DNA of 64,000 bases from Aradus depressus (taxonomy: Eukaryota > Arthropoda > Insecta > Hemiptera > Aradidae): contig OY759221.1 of assembly GCA_963662175.1 (NCBI GenBank), forward strand, positions 992,001 through 1,056,000, written 5' to 3'. Positions 11,666 through 21,378 of the stretch are shown here, piece by piece. Under the pieces are notes generated by a model, which ran no database searches, was not told the DNA's origin, and saw only the letters and a list, made by a program, of their open reading frames with translations. Position 1 is the first letter of the stretch. The number at the start of each line of letters is the position of its first letter. Position numbers and translations under genes: made by a program.

Positions 11666-13049
11666 CAGTTGAATGAGAATGTAAATTGCCGGTCATTTAC
11701 CGATTTTTATAATATATATTTTTTGGATTTACGGCGTCAGAAAAGAAGTAGGAATCGCAAAACAATCGGAGGAAATGAAGAAAAACTCTAAATATCGCTA
11801 ACTAATTAGACTGAATAAGTGGAAGCTGGAAGGCTCAGCCAGGCTCTGTGCTGCAGCTAGCTGTGCCCGGGCCGGGAATTAGTTCGTAGGTTTTCTATCC
11901 GGTAGCCCTGGCTTGGACGAGGAGCGTAGTCATAGGCCGGGACAGTCCGCGCCGCGCTGCCGCCTCCCTACAACCTGTTTTCTCTGTTTTACGATTCCTG
12001 GAAGTGAACATTAGACGGTGACTGGAGCCAGCCCCCCCTTCGTCTAGCCACTTCTCCTGGACAACTAACACTCCCGTCTAGGGTTCCCATTCCTGGAATA
12101 CGCCTGAATTTCAATCCCAAAACTCCCCTGAGGGGGGAGGGAATAGGAATAAATCCCGAGCGACAACAAAGCGACACAGATACAGAAATATACAAAAATA
12201 TTTTATTTATTTATTTTTTATCTCTTTAGATTTTGTTTTCATATCTTGTTCCCTTATCGTGATCCTACCCACATTATTATTATTTTTTTTTTTTTGTATT
12301 TTAATGACAATAAAGTAATATTTGATTTATTTATACATTTATAACAATAATTACCTATTTTTTTTTTTCTTCAGTATACATCAAAACAATTCTTCGGTTG
12401 CTTTATGTCGTATCCAATGTATTTTATATCCTTTCCAATGTATTTTTTAATATTTATTTACTTTTTGCCCTAACATCAGCCAACATTTTTTCTTCTACAA
12501 ATTTCTGGAAGAGGATTTCTCACTAAAAAAAGCTTCAGAGCCTCCACTGGTTTGTAAAACTTTCAGAAAGTCCTGCGCTAAATGTTCTGTTGTTGGGCAA
12601 ACTTCTATTTATTCGAGGAGTGAGAATGGTGGCTACTGAATGAATTTACATATTGATTATAGCTCTTGAGCAATTGCTTCAAAACACAAAATTTCGAGAA
12701 TCCATTCACCATTTCCTCAAATAGAAAAAATGTTTTTTACCTAAGTTAAGTAACATTATTAGTTCCTCACGGTTGAATTTTGAAAATCATTTTGCTGTTT
12801 CTCTTATGAAAGTTGATAAACAAAATATTTTGTAGGTACCACATCACCTAGTAACCAACACTGTAACGACACACTTACTAATCCAGTTGCATACTTCTCA
12901 TGACTTTCTGAGAATCCGTAAGACCTCATACGATTTATTACTCGTAAGCATTTTTATCCAATGTAACCATTGCCTTGGAGGCAGACGAACAAACTATGCG
13001 CCGACCATACTCTCGTTAACACGGTTATATACCTTAACTACGAGTTTTC
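11666..13049. other. No gene recognised; GC-rich patch 11815-12000
   Basis: The patch 11815-12000 (CTGCAGCTAGCTGTGCCCGGGCCGGG and neighbours) is markedly more GC-rich than the rest and could be a remnant of a promoter or exon. No open frame with a recognisable domain covers it. T-rich low complexity follows at 12205-12480. Confidence 0.35.
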
Positions 13050-13271
13050 ATGTCTGGAACCCTGGAAACTAACGTAAACGATGATAGAGAAAATGTGGGT
13101 TCCACGGTCCCACGTGATAACCAAACCCTGGGGTCCGAGAGTCTGAAGGAGATAGTGGAGCCGCCTGGCGGTGAGCCCCCCAACCTGCTGGACGCCATCT
13201 TGGCACCAGCGTGGGAGGGGGGTGGCGGCCCTCCTTCCACCACTGGCTTTCGTCTCAGTCTCACTGTGTGA
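13050..13271 (+). CDS. Unrecognised 73-codon open frame
   Basis: The frame starts with MSGTLETNVNDDRENVG and contains PPGGEPPNLLDAILAPAWEG. The composition (Gly, Pro and acidic residues; balanced bases) is more protein-like than neighbouring frames. A G run follows at 13300. I do not recognise a family. It could be an ORF1 5' end of a LINE, a lone exon or chance. No splice sites, promoter or neighbours support a function. Confidence 0.2.
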   Translation: MSGTLETNVNDDRENVGSTVPRDNQTLGSESLKEIVEPPGGEPPNLLDAILAPAWEGGGGPPSTTGFRLSLTV

Positions 13272-13299
13272 TCGCCTTAGTCAGAGTCAGCGTCGTCTT

Positions 13300-13317
13300 G
13301 GGGGGGGGGGGGGGGGG
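13300..13317 (+). repeat. G homopolymer, about 18 bases
   Basis: An uninterrupted G run just after the 13050-13271 frame. Confidence 0.85.
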
Positions 13318-13389
13318 TGGTAGGGTTTGTAGGCATTATGCTAATTAGTAAGGAATATGAACTCAAGCTCAACATGCGAGTTTTAGTGG

Positions 13390-13600
13390 GGACTGTAGCG
13401 TTCCTGTAGATCTACCAAGATTTAAGGTTCATCATTCGACCTTATAGATTATACTGAAGCGTTCATGTAGTAGGTACTACCAGAAGTTCATGTAAGCATC
13501 TAGATTGGACTGTAGCGTTCCTATAGATCTACCAGGGGTTAAGGTTCATGTAAACTTCCAGATTGAATTGAAGCGTTCCTATAGATCTGCCAGGAGTTAT
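13390..13600. repeat. Degenerate tandem repeat, unit about 55-60 bp
   Basis: GACTGTAGCGTTCCT or its variants (ACTGAAGCGTTCATG, GACTGTAGCGTTCCTATAG, AATTGAAGCGTTCCTATAG) recur about four times, each followed by AGATCTACCA or AGATCTGCCA and a GGTTCAT string. It is an old, diverged minisatellite. Confidence 0.65.
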
Positions 13601-13977
13601 TTATTATCCTTTATAGACACAAACATGAGTTTTTTTAAATTTTTGGAATGAAGGTTCCATAAACATGAAACTTTGATGGAAACTCAACATGAAAAACTAA
13701 CCATAAATATAACTTGGCATACACTAGGTAAGGCTGGGGAAGTACGTATCATTGAACTGTTGGGGGTCCCGGATCCATCCCATGTCGAGCTGCCCGATGT
13801 ACCTCGTCTGCTTCTTCCCTCTCACATCTTCTCTTTATATTATTCCAGACTTTGTTCCCTCTTTTTGACCTCAGTCAACCTCACAAGTTGGACAGAAAAG
13901 CTGCTCTTTGTTCTTCAGATCCTACCCTTTTTATAGCTCTAAAATCAACTGAAATTGTAAAAGTTAGGTTAGGTTTT
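13601..13977. other. No gene recognised
   Basis: The plus-strand frame 13673-13936 shows no domain. No other signal was found. Confidence 0.35.
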
Positions 13978-14265
13978 ATGACTCATGCCCGGGCTTTAAC
14001 TACGAGGTCATATCGCCTACTATCAGAGCGCTCGTTCGTCACCTTGGTGGACATGAGCCCGACTCTACTATGGGAGTCCTAAATTTTGCCTACCCTAAAT
14101 TTTTATTCACCTAGGGCAGGGGTCTTTAACGAGTACCGGACATCGTACAGGCACGGGACCATCGCTTAACGTCCCATCCGAAGGATGCCCTGCTTAAGTT
14201 CATTTTACCTCCCAGATAAAATAAACTAAGGGCCTCCTCGGCCGGGTTTCGAACCCGAGGCCCTT
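13978..14265 (-). repeat. SINE family A copy
   Basis: Nearly the whole body of the SINE in reverse. The B-box-like GGGTTTCGAACCCGAGG lies at about 14247-14262, then GGAGGTAAAATG, GACGTTAAGCGATGGTCCCG, GTACTCGTTAAAGACC, GAATAAAAATTTAGGG, GGGCTCATGTCCACCAAGG and CGATATGACCTCGTAGTTAAAG. The A-box half of the tRNA-like head is missing. The TTAA here (GCTTAAGTT near 14193) is the site used by piggyBac in the copy at 30466-31938. Confidence 0.85.
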
Positions 14266-14407
14266 AGTTTATTACATATTCTATATATTTTCATTGTAAA
14301 TATGAAACGTTTTATTATGAAATAACATAAAGATATGAGAAATGGTCAGTCCCTAAACAAGAACCAATGTCACTTTCTCATTACGTATTAGTTATTTCCT
14401 TGTTAGT

Positions 14408-14520
14408 TAGTTATTGTGACTTGTGCCCTAGCTTTAACAATAAGGTCATATTGCCTGAGCGAACTTTCTGTTGGACATGAGCCCGACTGTATTTTGGGAG
14501 TTTAAAATATTGCCTACCTA
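14408..14520 (-). repeat. SINE family A, partial copy
   Basis: The 3' third of the SINE (TAGCTTTAACAATAAGGTCATATTGCC, then TTGGACATGAGCCCGACTGTA and TGGGAGT) in reverse orientation, with an internal deletion relative to other copies. Confidence 0.65.
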
Positions 14521-14573
14521 GTAATTAATAGAGTCGACAGTATCTTTTCAATGTAATTGACGGACAAGGATTT

Positions 14574-14633
14574 AAAAGTTTTGTTGGAAAGACTTGGTGT
14601 GATTCTGAAAGACTACAGGTTGCTCCTATTATT
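14574..14633 (+). pseudogene. PIF/Harbinger transposase fragment, part 1 (split by the PLE)
   Basis: Bases from TGACGGACAAGG to GTTGCTCCTATTATT match the reverse complement of 21000-21075, where the same sequence continues uninterrupted. The peptide is the stretch read as DKDLKVLLERLGVILKDYRL in the inverted copy. The PLE at 14634-20004 was inserted here; the rest of this fragment resumes at 20005. Confidence 0.75.
14619..14633. repeat. Left target-site duplication of the PLE (15 bp)
   Basis: GTTGCTCCTATTATT, repeated exactly at 20005-20019 and present once at the unoccupied homologous site (reverse complement, 21000-21014). The last PLE bases are also GTT, so the true duplication is 12-15 bp. 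Confidence 0.85.
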
Positions 14634-15693
14634 AAATAGATAAAACAAACTTATTTTTGAAATATTGTCTATTCCACTAAAGATATATATACATATATAA
14701 CTACCGGTTTCGGCTTTATACCATCGTCAGGTCTAGTTATGAACTAAGTCAGTTTGCAGAGAGCGACCCTTCAAATACATCTCAGGTCAAAGGCTATTAA
14801 AACTTGGGAGTCCCCCGGCTGTACCGTTAGCTAACTCATGAAATATTTCTTAACAAAACCTAGTTCTAAATTTACATAAAACAATGTCACTAGACTAATC
14901 GTGGAAAAATAACAAATAAATAAGTACAAATACAAGTAAATAATAAAAATAGAAATACAATTAATAATAATGTTAAGATTTAGATAACTTGAAACATATA
15001 TGTGGAACCAAATATTAATAACAGATAATACAAACATATATGTGGAAACAGAACTGGTTTAGGCTGTTAACAAAGGGGAATAGTTGAAATAAATTTGGTC
15101 ATTCATACAAATGTTCCTTTTATTAGCTTTATTTATTTCTAATTGCTCTAAGCTATTAAGTAGCCTGCTTTTTGGGCAATAATGGAGATATTTGATGCCT
15201 GTAGATGGGTCGAAAGTGTGGCTATTGTCAATTATATGGGTCGCGAATGTAGAACGGTTTCCTCGGTTCTTTATTTCGGCCGTGTGTTCTTTAATTCTTT
15301 CCCTAAAACGACGTCCTGTCTGTCCAATGTATAATTGACTGCACGTCGCACACTCTAGACTATAAACACCGCTTTTATTTTCAATATCTGTTTTGTCCCT
15401 ACCTCTCTCTAGGCACTGGCTTATGGGATTGATAGTTTTAAACCCGATATTGAAACCTTCTTTTTTCAACTCTTTACCTATTTTTTCTGAAATTTTTCCG
15501 TGGTAAGTTAAGCTGACCCATTTATTATAAACTTTATTTTGTGTTTCTAATTTGGTCAGTTTGTTCCTAAAATTATGATTTTTGACCTTCTTTTCAATTT
15601 TATTTATTGTTTTTTGTGGGTAGCTATTGTTTTTGGCTATTTCCTTAATAATCTTAAGTTCTTTATCTTTTGATTGTTGGGTCATTGGAATGG
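14634..15693 (-). repeat. PLE pseudo-LTR copy at the 3' end of unit A
   Basis: This 1.06 kb matches 17486-18546 in direct orientation (offset 2852, then 2853 after a one-base insertion in B). It contains the C-terminal ORF part, the 3' UTR and the hammerhead-like motif at 14703-14731. Confidence 0.9.
14703..14731 (-). ncRNA. Hammerhead-ribozyme-like motif (PLE unit A)
   Basis: On the minus strand: CCTGACGA, then TGG-TATAAA-GCC (a short hairpin), then GAAACCGGT. The CTGANGA and GAAA boxes and the hairpin between them match the hammerhead core arrangement known in PLE terminal repeats. One base lies between CTGACGA and the hairpin. Cleavage is not shown by sequence alone. Confidence 0.55.
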
Positions 15694-17467
15694 AGTAGGC
15701 TCTGTGGAACATGGAATAAAAGGCCGCGTATTTGTAACTGGAAGGACAGTTAGAAGATGGGTGTATTACCGTGTCTGTTGTAGTCGGTTTTCTGTGAATG
15801 CTAAATTCGAATTTCTTGTTATTAATTTTGATCTCCAAGTCCAGAAAATTTATGGTTTGACCTCCTATTTCCAACGTGAATTTTATTTTGTTATGGACTT
15901 TGTTGACAAAGTCAAAAAATAAGTTAATTTGTCTTTCTGTTCCGTTAAAAAGTATCAAAATATCGTCCACGTACCGCTTCCAAAACATGATATTACTGAT
16001 AAATGGAGACTTCTCTAGAATTTCCCTCTCAATTCTATCCATGAATATATCAGCTAACAGGGGAGACAGGCTGGACCCCATCGCTAGCCCCTCTTTCTGT
16101 TTATATAATTCACTATTGAAGATGAAATAATTTTGTTCTATGCACGGTTCTAAAAGGTTACAAAGTTCTATTTTTTCAAAAATGGACCTATTTGAGTTGT
16201 TTATTAGGCCCCTAACTAACTCTAGACATTCGGTTACGGGGACATTCGTAAAGAGGTTAGAGACGTCTAATGATATTAACTTGGCTCCGTGAGGTACCTT
16301 TACATCTCTAATCTTATTGACGAGATCTAATGAATTGATAACGGTGAAAGGTGGCGAAAAATTGATAAAATGCCTTAATTTTCTATTGACGAATTTCGAT
16401 AATTTATATGTAGGGGAATTTATGTAAGATACCACCGGTCTAATGGGGGCCTCATTTTTGTGAATTTTGGGCAGACCAGATAATTTGGGGGGTGAAGGGT
16501 TCATTACTATTAGGTTCTGTTTCCACATACCTTTTGTGATTATCGCGGCTTCTGACACAGCTGCTCGGACTTGTTTTTGGAATAGAGGCGTTGGATCTTT
16601 TCTTATTTTCGAAAAACCATTCTCTTGTAGGAAACTGTCCACTTTATTGATGTAATCCACACGTTTAATTAGAACCGTCGTATTTCCTTTGTCCGCTTTC
16701 ACTGTTAAGATGTCATTCTCTTTGAGTTTTTCACTAAATTTCTTCAAGAGTTTCTGTTCCGTTCCATTCCTCTCCTCTCTGTCGCGGAAATTTTTTATTT
16801 TTCTCGCGCACAGTGACTTGGCTTCCATCTTGTTACCCTCGCTGAGTATGGCATCCGCCTCGGCGGCCAAACATTCCAATTCTTTCTTGTTCGTTCTTCT
16901 CTTTAAACAATGTTTCAAACCTTTTTCTAGTAAGGTGTTTTCTTCTTTTGAAAGAACCATGCTGGTTAGATTCTCAATTCTCTTGTAGAATTTGAAGGTA
17001 TCTTTCCCTGCTGGTTCTTCGCTTCTGTTTTCTTCTCGTTCTTTCATCTCTATTAACTTCTGTAGTTTTTTCTTCTGAACTTCAGTTTTCTCCTGAGCAA
17101 TGTCCCATACCTTACATCTGACGTTGTCTTCAATCAGGTCCCACTCTATGTTGGTGTACTGTGAACAAAGTACCTGTCTTAAATAGTAGAGAGCTGAACC
17201 TAACTCGTCTCTCGCCTTGTACCATCTTCTTACTTCACTCCTCAGCCAGTGTCTTTCCGCCATCCTTATAGCCTCTTCAGCTCGGGGGTTTCCATTTTTC
17301 TTACTGATAAAGATGTATTTTGGTAACACGTTATACTTGATGCACTGTTGATTGAACCAAATGTTCCTATTCGCCTTTGCAAACTTAACACTTAATTTAC
17401 TAAACTTTACCGCGTTAACCGCCCGACTCGCACTATTAACAACTTCTAAGTTGAGAAACGCGGACAT
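15059..17467 (-). CDS. Penelope-like reverse transcriptase with GIY-YIG endonuclease (802 aa)
   Basis: The protein copies element RNA into DNA at a nicked target. An upstream ATG at 17500 would read into the tandem unit, so the ATG at 17467 (MSAFLNLEVV) is preferred; unit C ends inside the same start. Landmarks by approximate residue: KADKGNTT at 257, LPKIHK near 330, DVSNLFTNVP near 399, LAMGSSLSPLLADI near 460, catalytic YVDD at 499-502, NFLDLEI near 541, HRKPTTTD near 557. The C-terminal GIY-YIG nuclease has GVY at 700, a CATC Cys pair, YIG at 713, then GRRFRERIKEH. This order and the HRKPT block are typical of canonical PLEs. There is no stop or frameshift, and the length is usual for the family. 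The sequence suggests a potentially competent copy. It is not a host gene; any expression would come from the element's own terminal repeat. Confidence 0.93.
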   Translation of the reverse strand: MSAFLNLEVVNSASRAVNAVKFSKLSVKFAKANRNIWFNQQCIKYNVLPKYIFISKKNGNPRAEEAIRMAERHWLRSEVRRWYKARDELGSALYYLRQVLCSQYTNIEWDLIEDNVRCKVWDIAQEKTEVQKKKLQKLIEMKEREENRSEEPAGKDTFKFYKRIENLTSMVLSKEENTLLEKGLKHCLKRRTNKKELECLAAEADAILSEGNKMEAKSLCARKIKNFRDREERNGTEQKLLKKFSEKLKENDILTVKADKGNTTVLIKRVDYINKVDSFLQENGFSKIRKDPTPLFQKQVRAAVSEAAIITKGMWKQNLIVMNPSPPKLSGLPKIHKNEAPIRPVVSYINSPTYKLSKFVNRKLRHFINFSPPFTVINSLDLVNKIRDVKVPHGAKLISLDVSNLFTNVPVTECLELVRGLINNSNRSIFEKIELCNLLEPCIEQNYFIFNSELYKQKEGLAMGSSLSPLLADIFMDRIEREILEKSPFISNIMFWKRYVDDILILFNGTERQINLFFDFVNKVHNKIKFTLEIGGQTINFLDLEIKINNKKFEFSIHRKPTTTDTVIHPSSNCPSSYKYAAFYSMFHRAYSIPMTQQSKDKELKIIKEIAKNNSYPQKTINKIEKKVKNHNFRNKLTKLETQNKVYNKWVSLTYHGKISEKIGKELKKEGFNIGFKTINPISQCLERGRDKTDIENKSGVYSLECATCSQLYIGQTGRRFRERIKEHTAEIKNRGNRSTFATHIIDNSHTFDPSTGIKYLHYCPKSRLLNSLEQLEINKANKRNICMNDQIYFNYSPLLTA

Positions 17468-17485
17468 ATTGTGGAAACTTGTAAT

Positions 17486-18546
17486 AAATAGATAAAACAA
17501 ACTTATTTTTGAAATATTGTCTATTCCACTAAAGATATATATACATATATAACTACCGGTTTCGGCTTTATACCATCGTCAGGTCTAGTTATGAACTAAG
17601 TCAGTTTGCAGAGAGCGACCCTTCAAATACATCTCAGGTCAAAGGCTATTAAAACTTGGGAGTCCCCCGGCTGTACCGTTAGCTAACTCATGAAATATTT
17701 CTTAACAAAACCTAGTTCTAAATTTACATAAAACAATGTCACTAGACTAATCGTGGAAAAATAACAAATAAATAAGTACAAATACAAGTAAATAATAAAA
17801 ATAGAAATACAATTAATAATAATGTTAAGATTTAGATAACTTGAAACATATATGTGGAACCAAATATTAATAACAGATAATACAAACATATATGTGGAAA
17901 CAGAACTGGTTTAGGCTGTTAACAAAGGGGAATAGTTGAAATAAATTTGGTCATTCATACAAATGTTCCTTTTATTAGCTTTATTTATTTCTAATTGCTC
18001 TAAGCTATTAAGTAGCCTGCTTTTTGGGCAATAATGGAGATATTTGATGCCTGTAGATGGGTCGAAAGTGTGGCTATTGTCAATTATATGGGTCGCGAAT
18101 GTAGAACGGTTTCCTCGGTTCTTTATTTCGGCCGTGTGTTCTTTAATTCTTTCCCTAAAACGACGTCCTGTCTGTCCAATGTATAATTGACTGCACGTCG
18201 CACACTCTAGACTATAAACACCGCTTTTATTTTCAATATCTGTTTTGTCCCTACCTCTCTCTAGGCACTGGCTTATGGGATTGATAGTTTTAAACCCGAT
18301 ATTGAAACCTTCTTTTTTCAACTCTTTACCTATTTTTTCTGAAATTTTTTCCGTGGTAAGTTAAGCTGACCCATTTATTATAAACTTTATTTTGTGTTTC
18401 TAATTTGGTCAGTTTGTTCCTAAAATTATGATTTTTGACCTTCTTTTCAATTTTATTTATTGTTTTTTGTGGGTAGCTATTGTTTTTGGCTATTTCCTTA
18501 ATAATCTTAAGTTCTTTATCTTTTGATTGTTGGGTCATTGGAATGA
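17486..18546 (-). pseudogene. PLE unit B: truncated copy (pseudo-LTR upstream of the ORF)
   Basis: Encodes only the ORF 3' portion, from MTQQSKDKEL (18538) through GIY-YIG to the stop at 17911, then the UTR. One extra T near 18346, absent from units A and C, shifts the frame after YHGK and splits it into 18326-18538 and 17911-18321. Its 3' end abuts the start of unit A's ORF, so B supplies the upstream terminal repeat. Confidence 0.88.
17555..17583 (-). ncRNA. Hammerhead-ribozyme-like motif (PLE unit B)
   Basis: Identical to the motif at 14703-14731 and lying about 90 bases upstream of the unit A start codon, which is where PLE hammerheads are expected in the upstream terminal repeat. Confidence 0.55.
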
Positions 18547-20004
18547 TATATTCATGGATAGAATTGAGAGGGAAATTCTAGAGAAGTCTCCATTTATCAG
18601 TAATATCATGTTTTGGAAGCGGTACGTGGACGATATTTTGATACTTTTTAACGGAACAGAAAGACAAATTAACTTATTTTTTGACTTTGTCAACAAAGTC
18701 CATAACAAAATAAAATTCACGTTGGAAATAGGAGGTCAAACCATAAATTTTCTGGACTTGGAGATCAAAATTAATAACAAGAAATTCGAATTTAGCATTC
18801 ACAGAAAACCGACTACAACAGACACGGTAATACACCCATCTTCTAACTGTCCTTCCAGTTACAAATACGCGGCCTTTTATTCCATGTTCCACAGAGCCTA
18901 CTCCATTCCAATGACCCAACAATCAAAAGATAAAGAACTTAAGATTATTAAGGAAATAGCCAAAAACAATAGCTACCCACAAAAAACAATAAATAAAATT
19001 GAAAAGAAGGTCAAAAATCATAATTTTAGGAACAAACTGACCAAATTAGAAACACAAAATAAAGTTTATAATAAATGGGTCAGCTTAACTTACCACGGAA
19101 AAATTTCAGAAAAAATAGGTAAAGAGTTGAAAAAAGAAGGTTTCAATATCGGGTTTAAAACTATCAATCCCATAAGCCAGTGCCTAGAGAGAGGTAGGGA
19201 CAAAACAGATATTGAAAATAAAAGCGGTGTTTATAGTCTAGAGTGTGCGACGTGCAGTCAATTATACATTGGACAGACAGGACGTCGTTTTAGGGAAAGA
19301 ATTAAAGAACACACGGCCGAAATAAAGAACCGAGGAAACCGTTCTACATTCGCGACCCATATAATTGACAATAGCCACACTTTCGACCCATCTACAGGCA
19401 TCAAATATCTCCATTATTGCCCAAAAAGCAGGCTACTTAATAGCTTAGAGCAATTAGAAATAAATAAAGCTAATAAAAGGAACATTTGTATGAATGACCA
19501 AATTTATTTCAACTATTCCCCTTTGTTAACAGCCTAAACCAGTTCTGTTTCCACATATATGTTTGTATTATCTGTTATTAATATTTGGTTCCACATATAT
19601 GTTTCAAGTTATCTAAATCTTAACATTATTATTAATTGTATTTCTATTTTTATTATTTACTTGTATTTGTACTTATTTATTTGTTATTTTTCCACGATTA
19701 GTCTAGTGACATTGTTTTATGTAAATTTAGAACTAGGTTTTGTTAAGAAATATTTCATGAGTTAGCTAACGGTACAGCCGGGGGACTCCCAAGTTTTAAT
19801 AGCCTTTGACATGAGATGTATTTGAAGGGTCGCTCTCTGCAAACTGACTTAGTTCATAACTAGACCTGACGATGGTATAAAGCCGAAACCGGTAGTTATA
19901 TATGTATATATATCTTTAGTGGAATAGACAATATTTCAAAAATAAGTTTGTTTTATCTATTTATTACAAGTTTCCACAATATGTCCGCGTTTCTCAACTT
20001 AGAA
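18544..20004 (+). pseudogene. PLE unit C: inverted 5'-truncated copy
   Basis: An open frame from about 18544 to the stop at 19535-19537 encodes the end of the reverse transcriptase (DIFMDRIEREILEK, YVDD, HRKPTTTD) and an intact GIY-YIG domain, but lacks the N-terminal 470 or so residues. The 3' UTR follows, then the hammerhead-like motif and the first bases of another ORF start (ATGTCCGCGTTTCTCAAC at 19981-19998). It forms an inverted repeat of about 1.1 kb with unit B (17445-18546 against 18905-20004). Confidence 0.9.
19865..19893 (+). ncRNA. Hammerhead-ribozyme-like motif (PLE unit C)
   Basis: CCTGACGA, TGG-TATAAA-GCC, GAAACCGGT on the plus strand, identical to the motifs in units A and B. 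Confidence 0.55.
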
Positions 20005-20180
20005 GTTGCTCCTATTATTGTCAAGGATGACACAACCTTTGGATGAACAACATGCTATTACTTTGAGTTTCCTTCATAGACCAGATTCCTTTGCTTTCCT
20101 CATGTACATGCATCCAATTACAAAAGCTAAAATCAGTTTGATTATCCCCAAACTATATGAAACAATATTCAGTGTTCTTC
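20005..20180 (+). pseudogene. PIF/Harbinger transposase fragment, part 2
   Basis: Resumes the frame broken by the PLE: SRMTQPLDEQHAITLSFLHR, then DSFAFLMYMHPITKAKISLI and a C-terminal IPKLYETIFSVL. The pattern of an ALTLRFLATGDSF-like segment followed by the helix-turn-helix ISHSTISRIVPEV is characteristic of PIF/Harbinger (HARBI1-like) transposases. The catalytic DDE part is absent. It starts with the right copy of the PLE target duplication (20005-20019). Confidence 0.7.
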
Positions 20181-20419
20181 GACAGACTTCAGTAGGCCTG
20201 TTGATGTTGCTTATGTATTAGACTTGTATTAGACTTACTCAATACTTTATATTTGTCTCAAAATATGTAAAACAAAAGAATTAAATAAAAAAAACTATGT
20301 GATTGTAGCTCAGACTTGCCAAATACAAAATGGCTTCAGGCGAGGAACTGTTTTTGTGTGCTGCTGCTAATTAATTGACTTTCAATTATGAAAATATGAA
20401 AAGAAGGAAAGGTTGTGTT
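20181..20419 (+). mobile_element. Harbinger-like element 5' end (arm of inverted repeat)
   Basis: These 239 bases match the reverse complement of 21140-21378 almost exactly (one visible difference, TTGCTT against GGGCTT). They contain the element terminus GACAGACTTCAGTAGGCCTG, a 5' leader and the transposase start MASGEELFLCAAAN, after which a TAA interrupts before LTFNYENMKRRKG. Confidence 0.75.
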
Positions 20420-20525
20420 ACAATCATTTTCGAAACGTTGGCCAAATTTTGAATTTTTCATTTACACGACAGAACCTCGAATTCCTTCTACATTGCCTAC
20501 GTTGCCTAGGTTCCGTTACTTAGAC

Positions 20526-20650
20526 TCTTTAACGAGTACCTGGCATCGTACAGGCTCGGGACCATCCTTAACGCAGCATCAGAAGGACGGCGTGCTCAAT
20601 GTTGTTTTACTCCCAGATAAAACCCTTGGGGCCTCGGCCGGTTTTTGTAA
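20526..20650 (-). repeat. SINE family A, partial copy
   Basis: Reverse orientation: GAACGAGT-type end (TCTTTAACGAGTACC), CATCGTACAGGCTCGGGACC, AGAAGGACGGCGTGC and CCCAGATAAAACCC, then CCTCGGCCGG. The 3' half is missing. Confidence 0.7.
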
Positions 20651-20797
20651 TTGTCCGTTGAAATGTATAACCGCCATAAAAAGGGAAATATGGTTAAAAC
20701 TTTTAATATTTTTGAATTCATTAGTAAAACATAACAAAATTATGTGACAATCAAATTTTTGTTGTCGGATATCTGATTGTTTTGGCGACGTTTTTTT

Positions 20798-21378
20798 CTA
20801 TATTGCGTTTATTCTTAATTCTATACTCGTATAATTCTGAAGAACACTGAATATTGTTTCATATAGTTTGGGGATAATCAAACTGATTTTAGCTTTTGTA
20901 ATTGGATGCATGTACATGAGGAAAGCAAAGGAATCTGGTCTATGAAGGAAACTCAAAGTAATAGCATGTTGTTCATCCAAAGGTTGTGTCATCCTTGACA
21001 ATAATAGGAGCAACCTGTAGTCTTTCAGAATCACACCAAGTCTTTCCAACAAAACTTTTAAATCCTTGTCCGTCATTAAATCCTTCATTACAGATTTATA
21101 AGCCCCATCATGGTTTCTTTTGTATAAGAAAGTTTCTGCAACACAACCTTTCCTTCTTTTCATATTTTCATAATTGAAAGTCAATTAATTAGCAGCAGCA
21201 CACAAAAACAGTTCCTCGCCTGAAGCCATTTTGTATTTGGCAAGTCTGAGCTACAATCACATAGTTTTTTTTATTTAATTCTTTTGTTTTACATATTTTG
21301 AGACAAATATAAAGTATTGAGTAAGTCTAATACAAGTCTAATACATAAGCCCCATCAACAGGCCTACTGAAGTCTGTC
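20798..21378 (-). pseudogene. PIF/Harbinger element: 5' end and N-terminal transposase, inverted copy
   Basis: On the minus strand it runs from the terminus at 21378 through a 5' leader, the MASGEELFLCAAAN start (broken by TAA) and the frame 21184-20798 (MTFNYENMKRRKGCVAETFL...), ending IPKLYETIFSVL and a short divergent tail. It lacks the catalytic domain. Because it is continuous across GGTTGCTCCTATTATTGTC (21000-21014) it shows the target site before PLE insertion. With 20181-20419 it forms a hairpin with 239 bp arms. The family call rests on the similarity of KRNHDGAYKSVMKDL and EQHAITLSFLHRPDSF to Harbinger transposase N-termini. Confidence 0.7.

Larger units (their letters stand above)
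14634..20004 (-). mobile_element. Penelope-like element, tandem plus inverted composite
   Basis: There are three units. Unit A (about 14634-17485, minus) is full: ORF 17467-15059 and a 3' region with a hammerhead-like motif. Unit B (17486-18546, minus) is a 1.06 kb copy of the 3' end of A placed directly upstream of it, so the element begins with a tandem partial copy (the 'pseudo-LTR' of PLEs). Unit C (about 18544-20004, plus) is an inverted 3' piece that runs through the 3' UTR and motif into the first 27 bases of a further ORF start before ending at the target duplication. The B/C junction shares 2-4 bases (ATGA). Units differ by only a few bases, so the insertion looks recent. Tandem and inverted truncated copies are known for Penelope-like elements. 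Confidence 0.93.

Noticed and set aside
14831..15037. 68-codon frame in the PLE 3' UTR, repeated in all three units (also 17683-17889 and 19559-19765)
   Set aside because: The units are recent copies, so identity is not conservation. The peptide is Ile/Tyr/Phe-rich as expected from AT-rich UTR.
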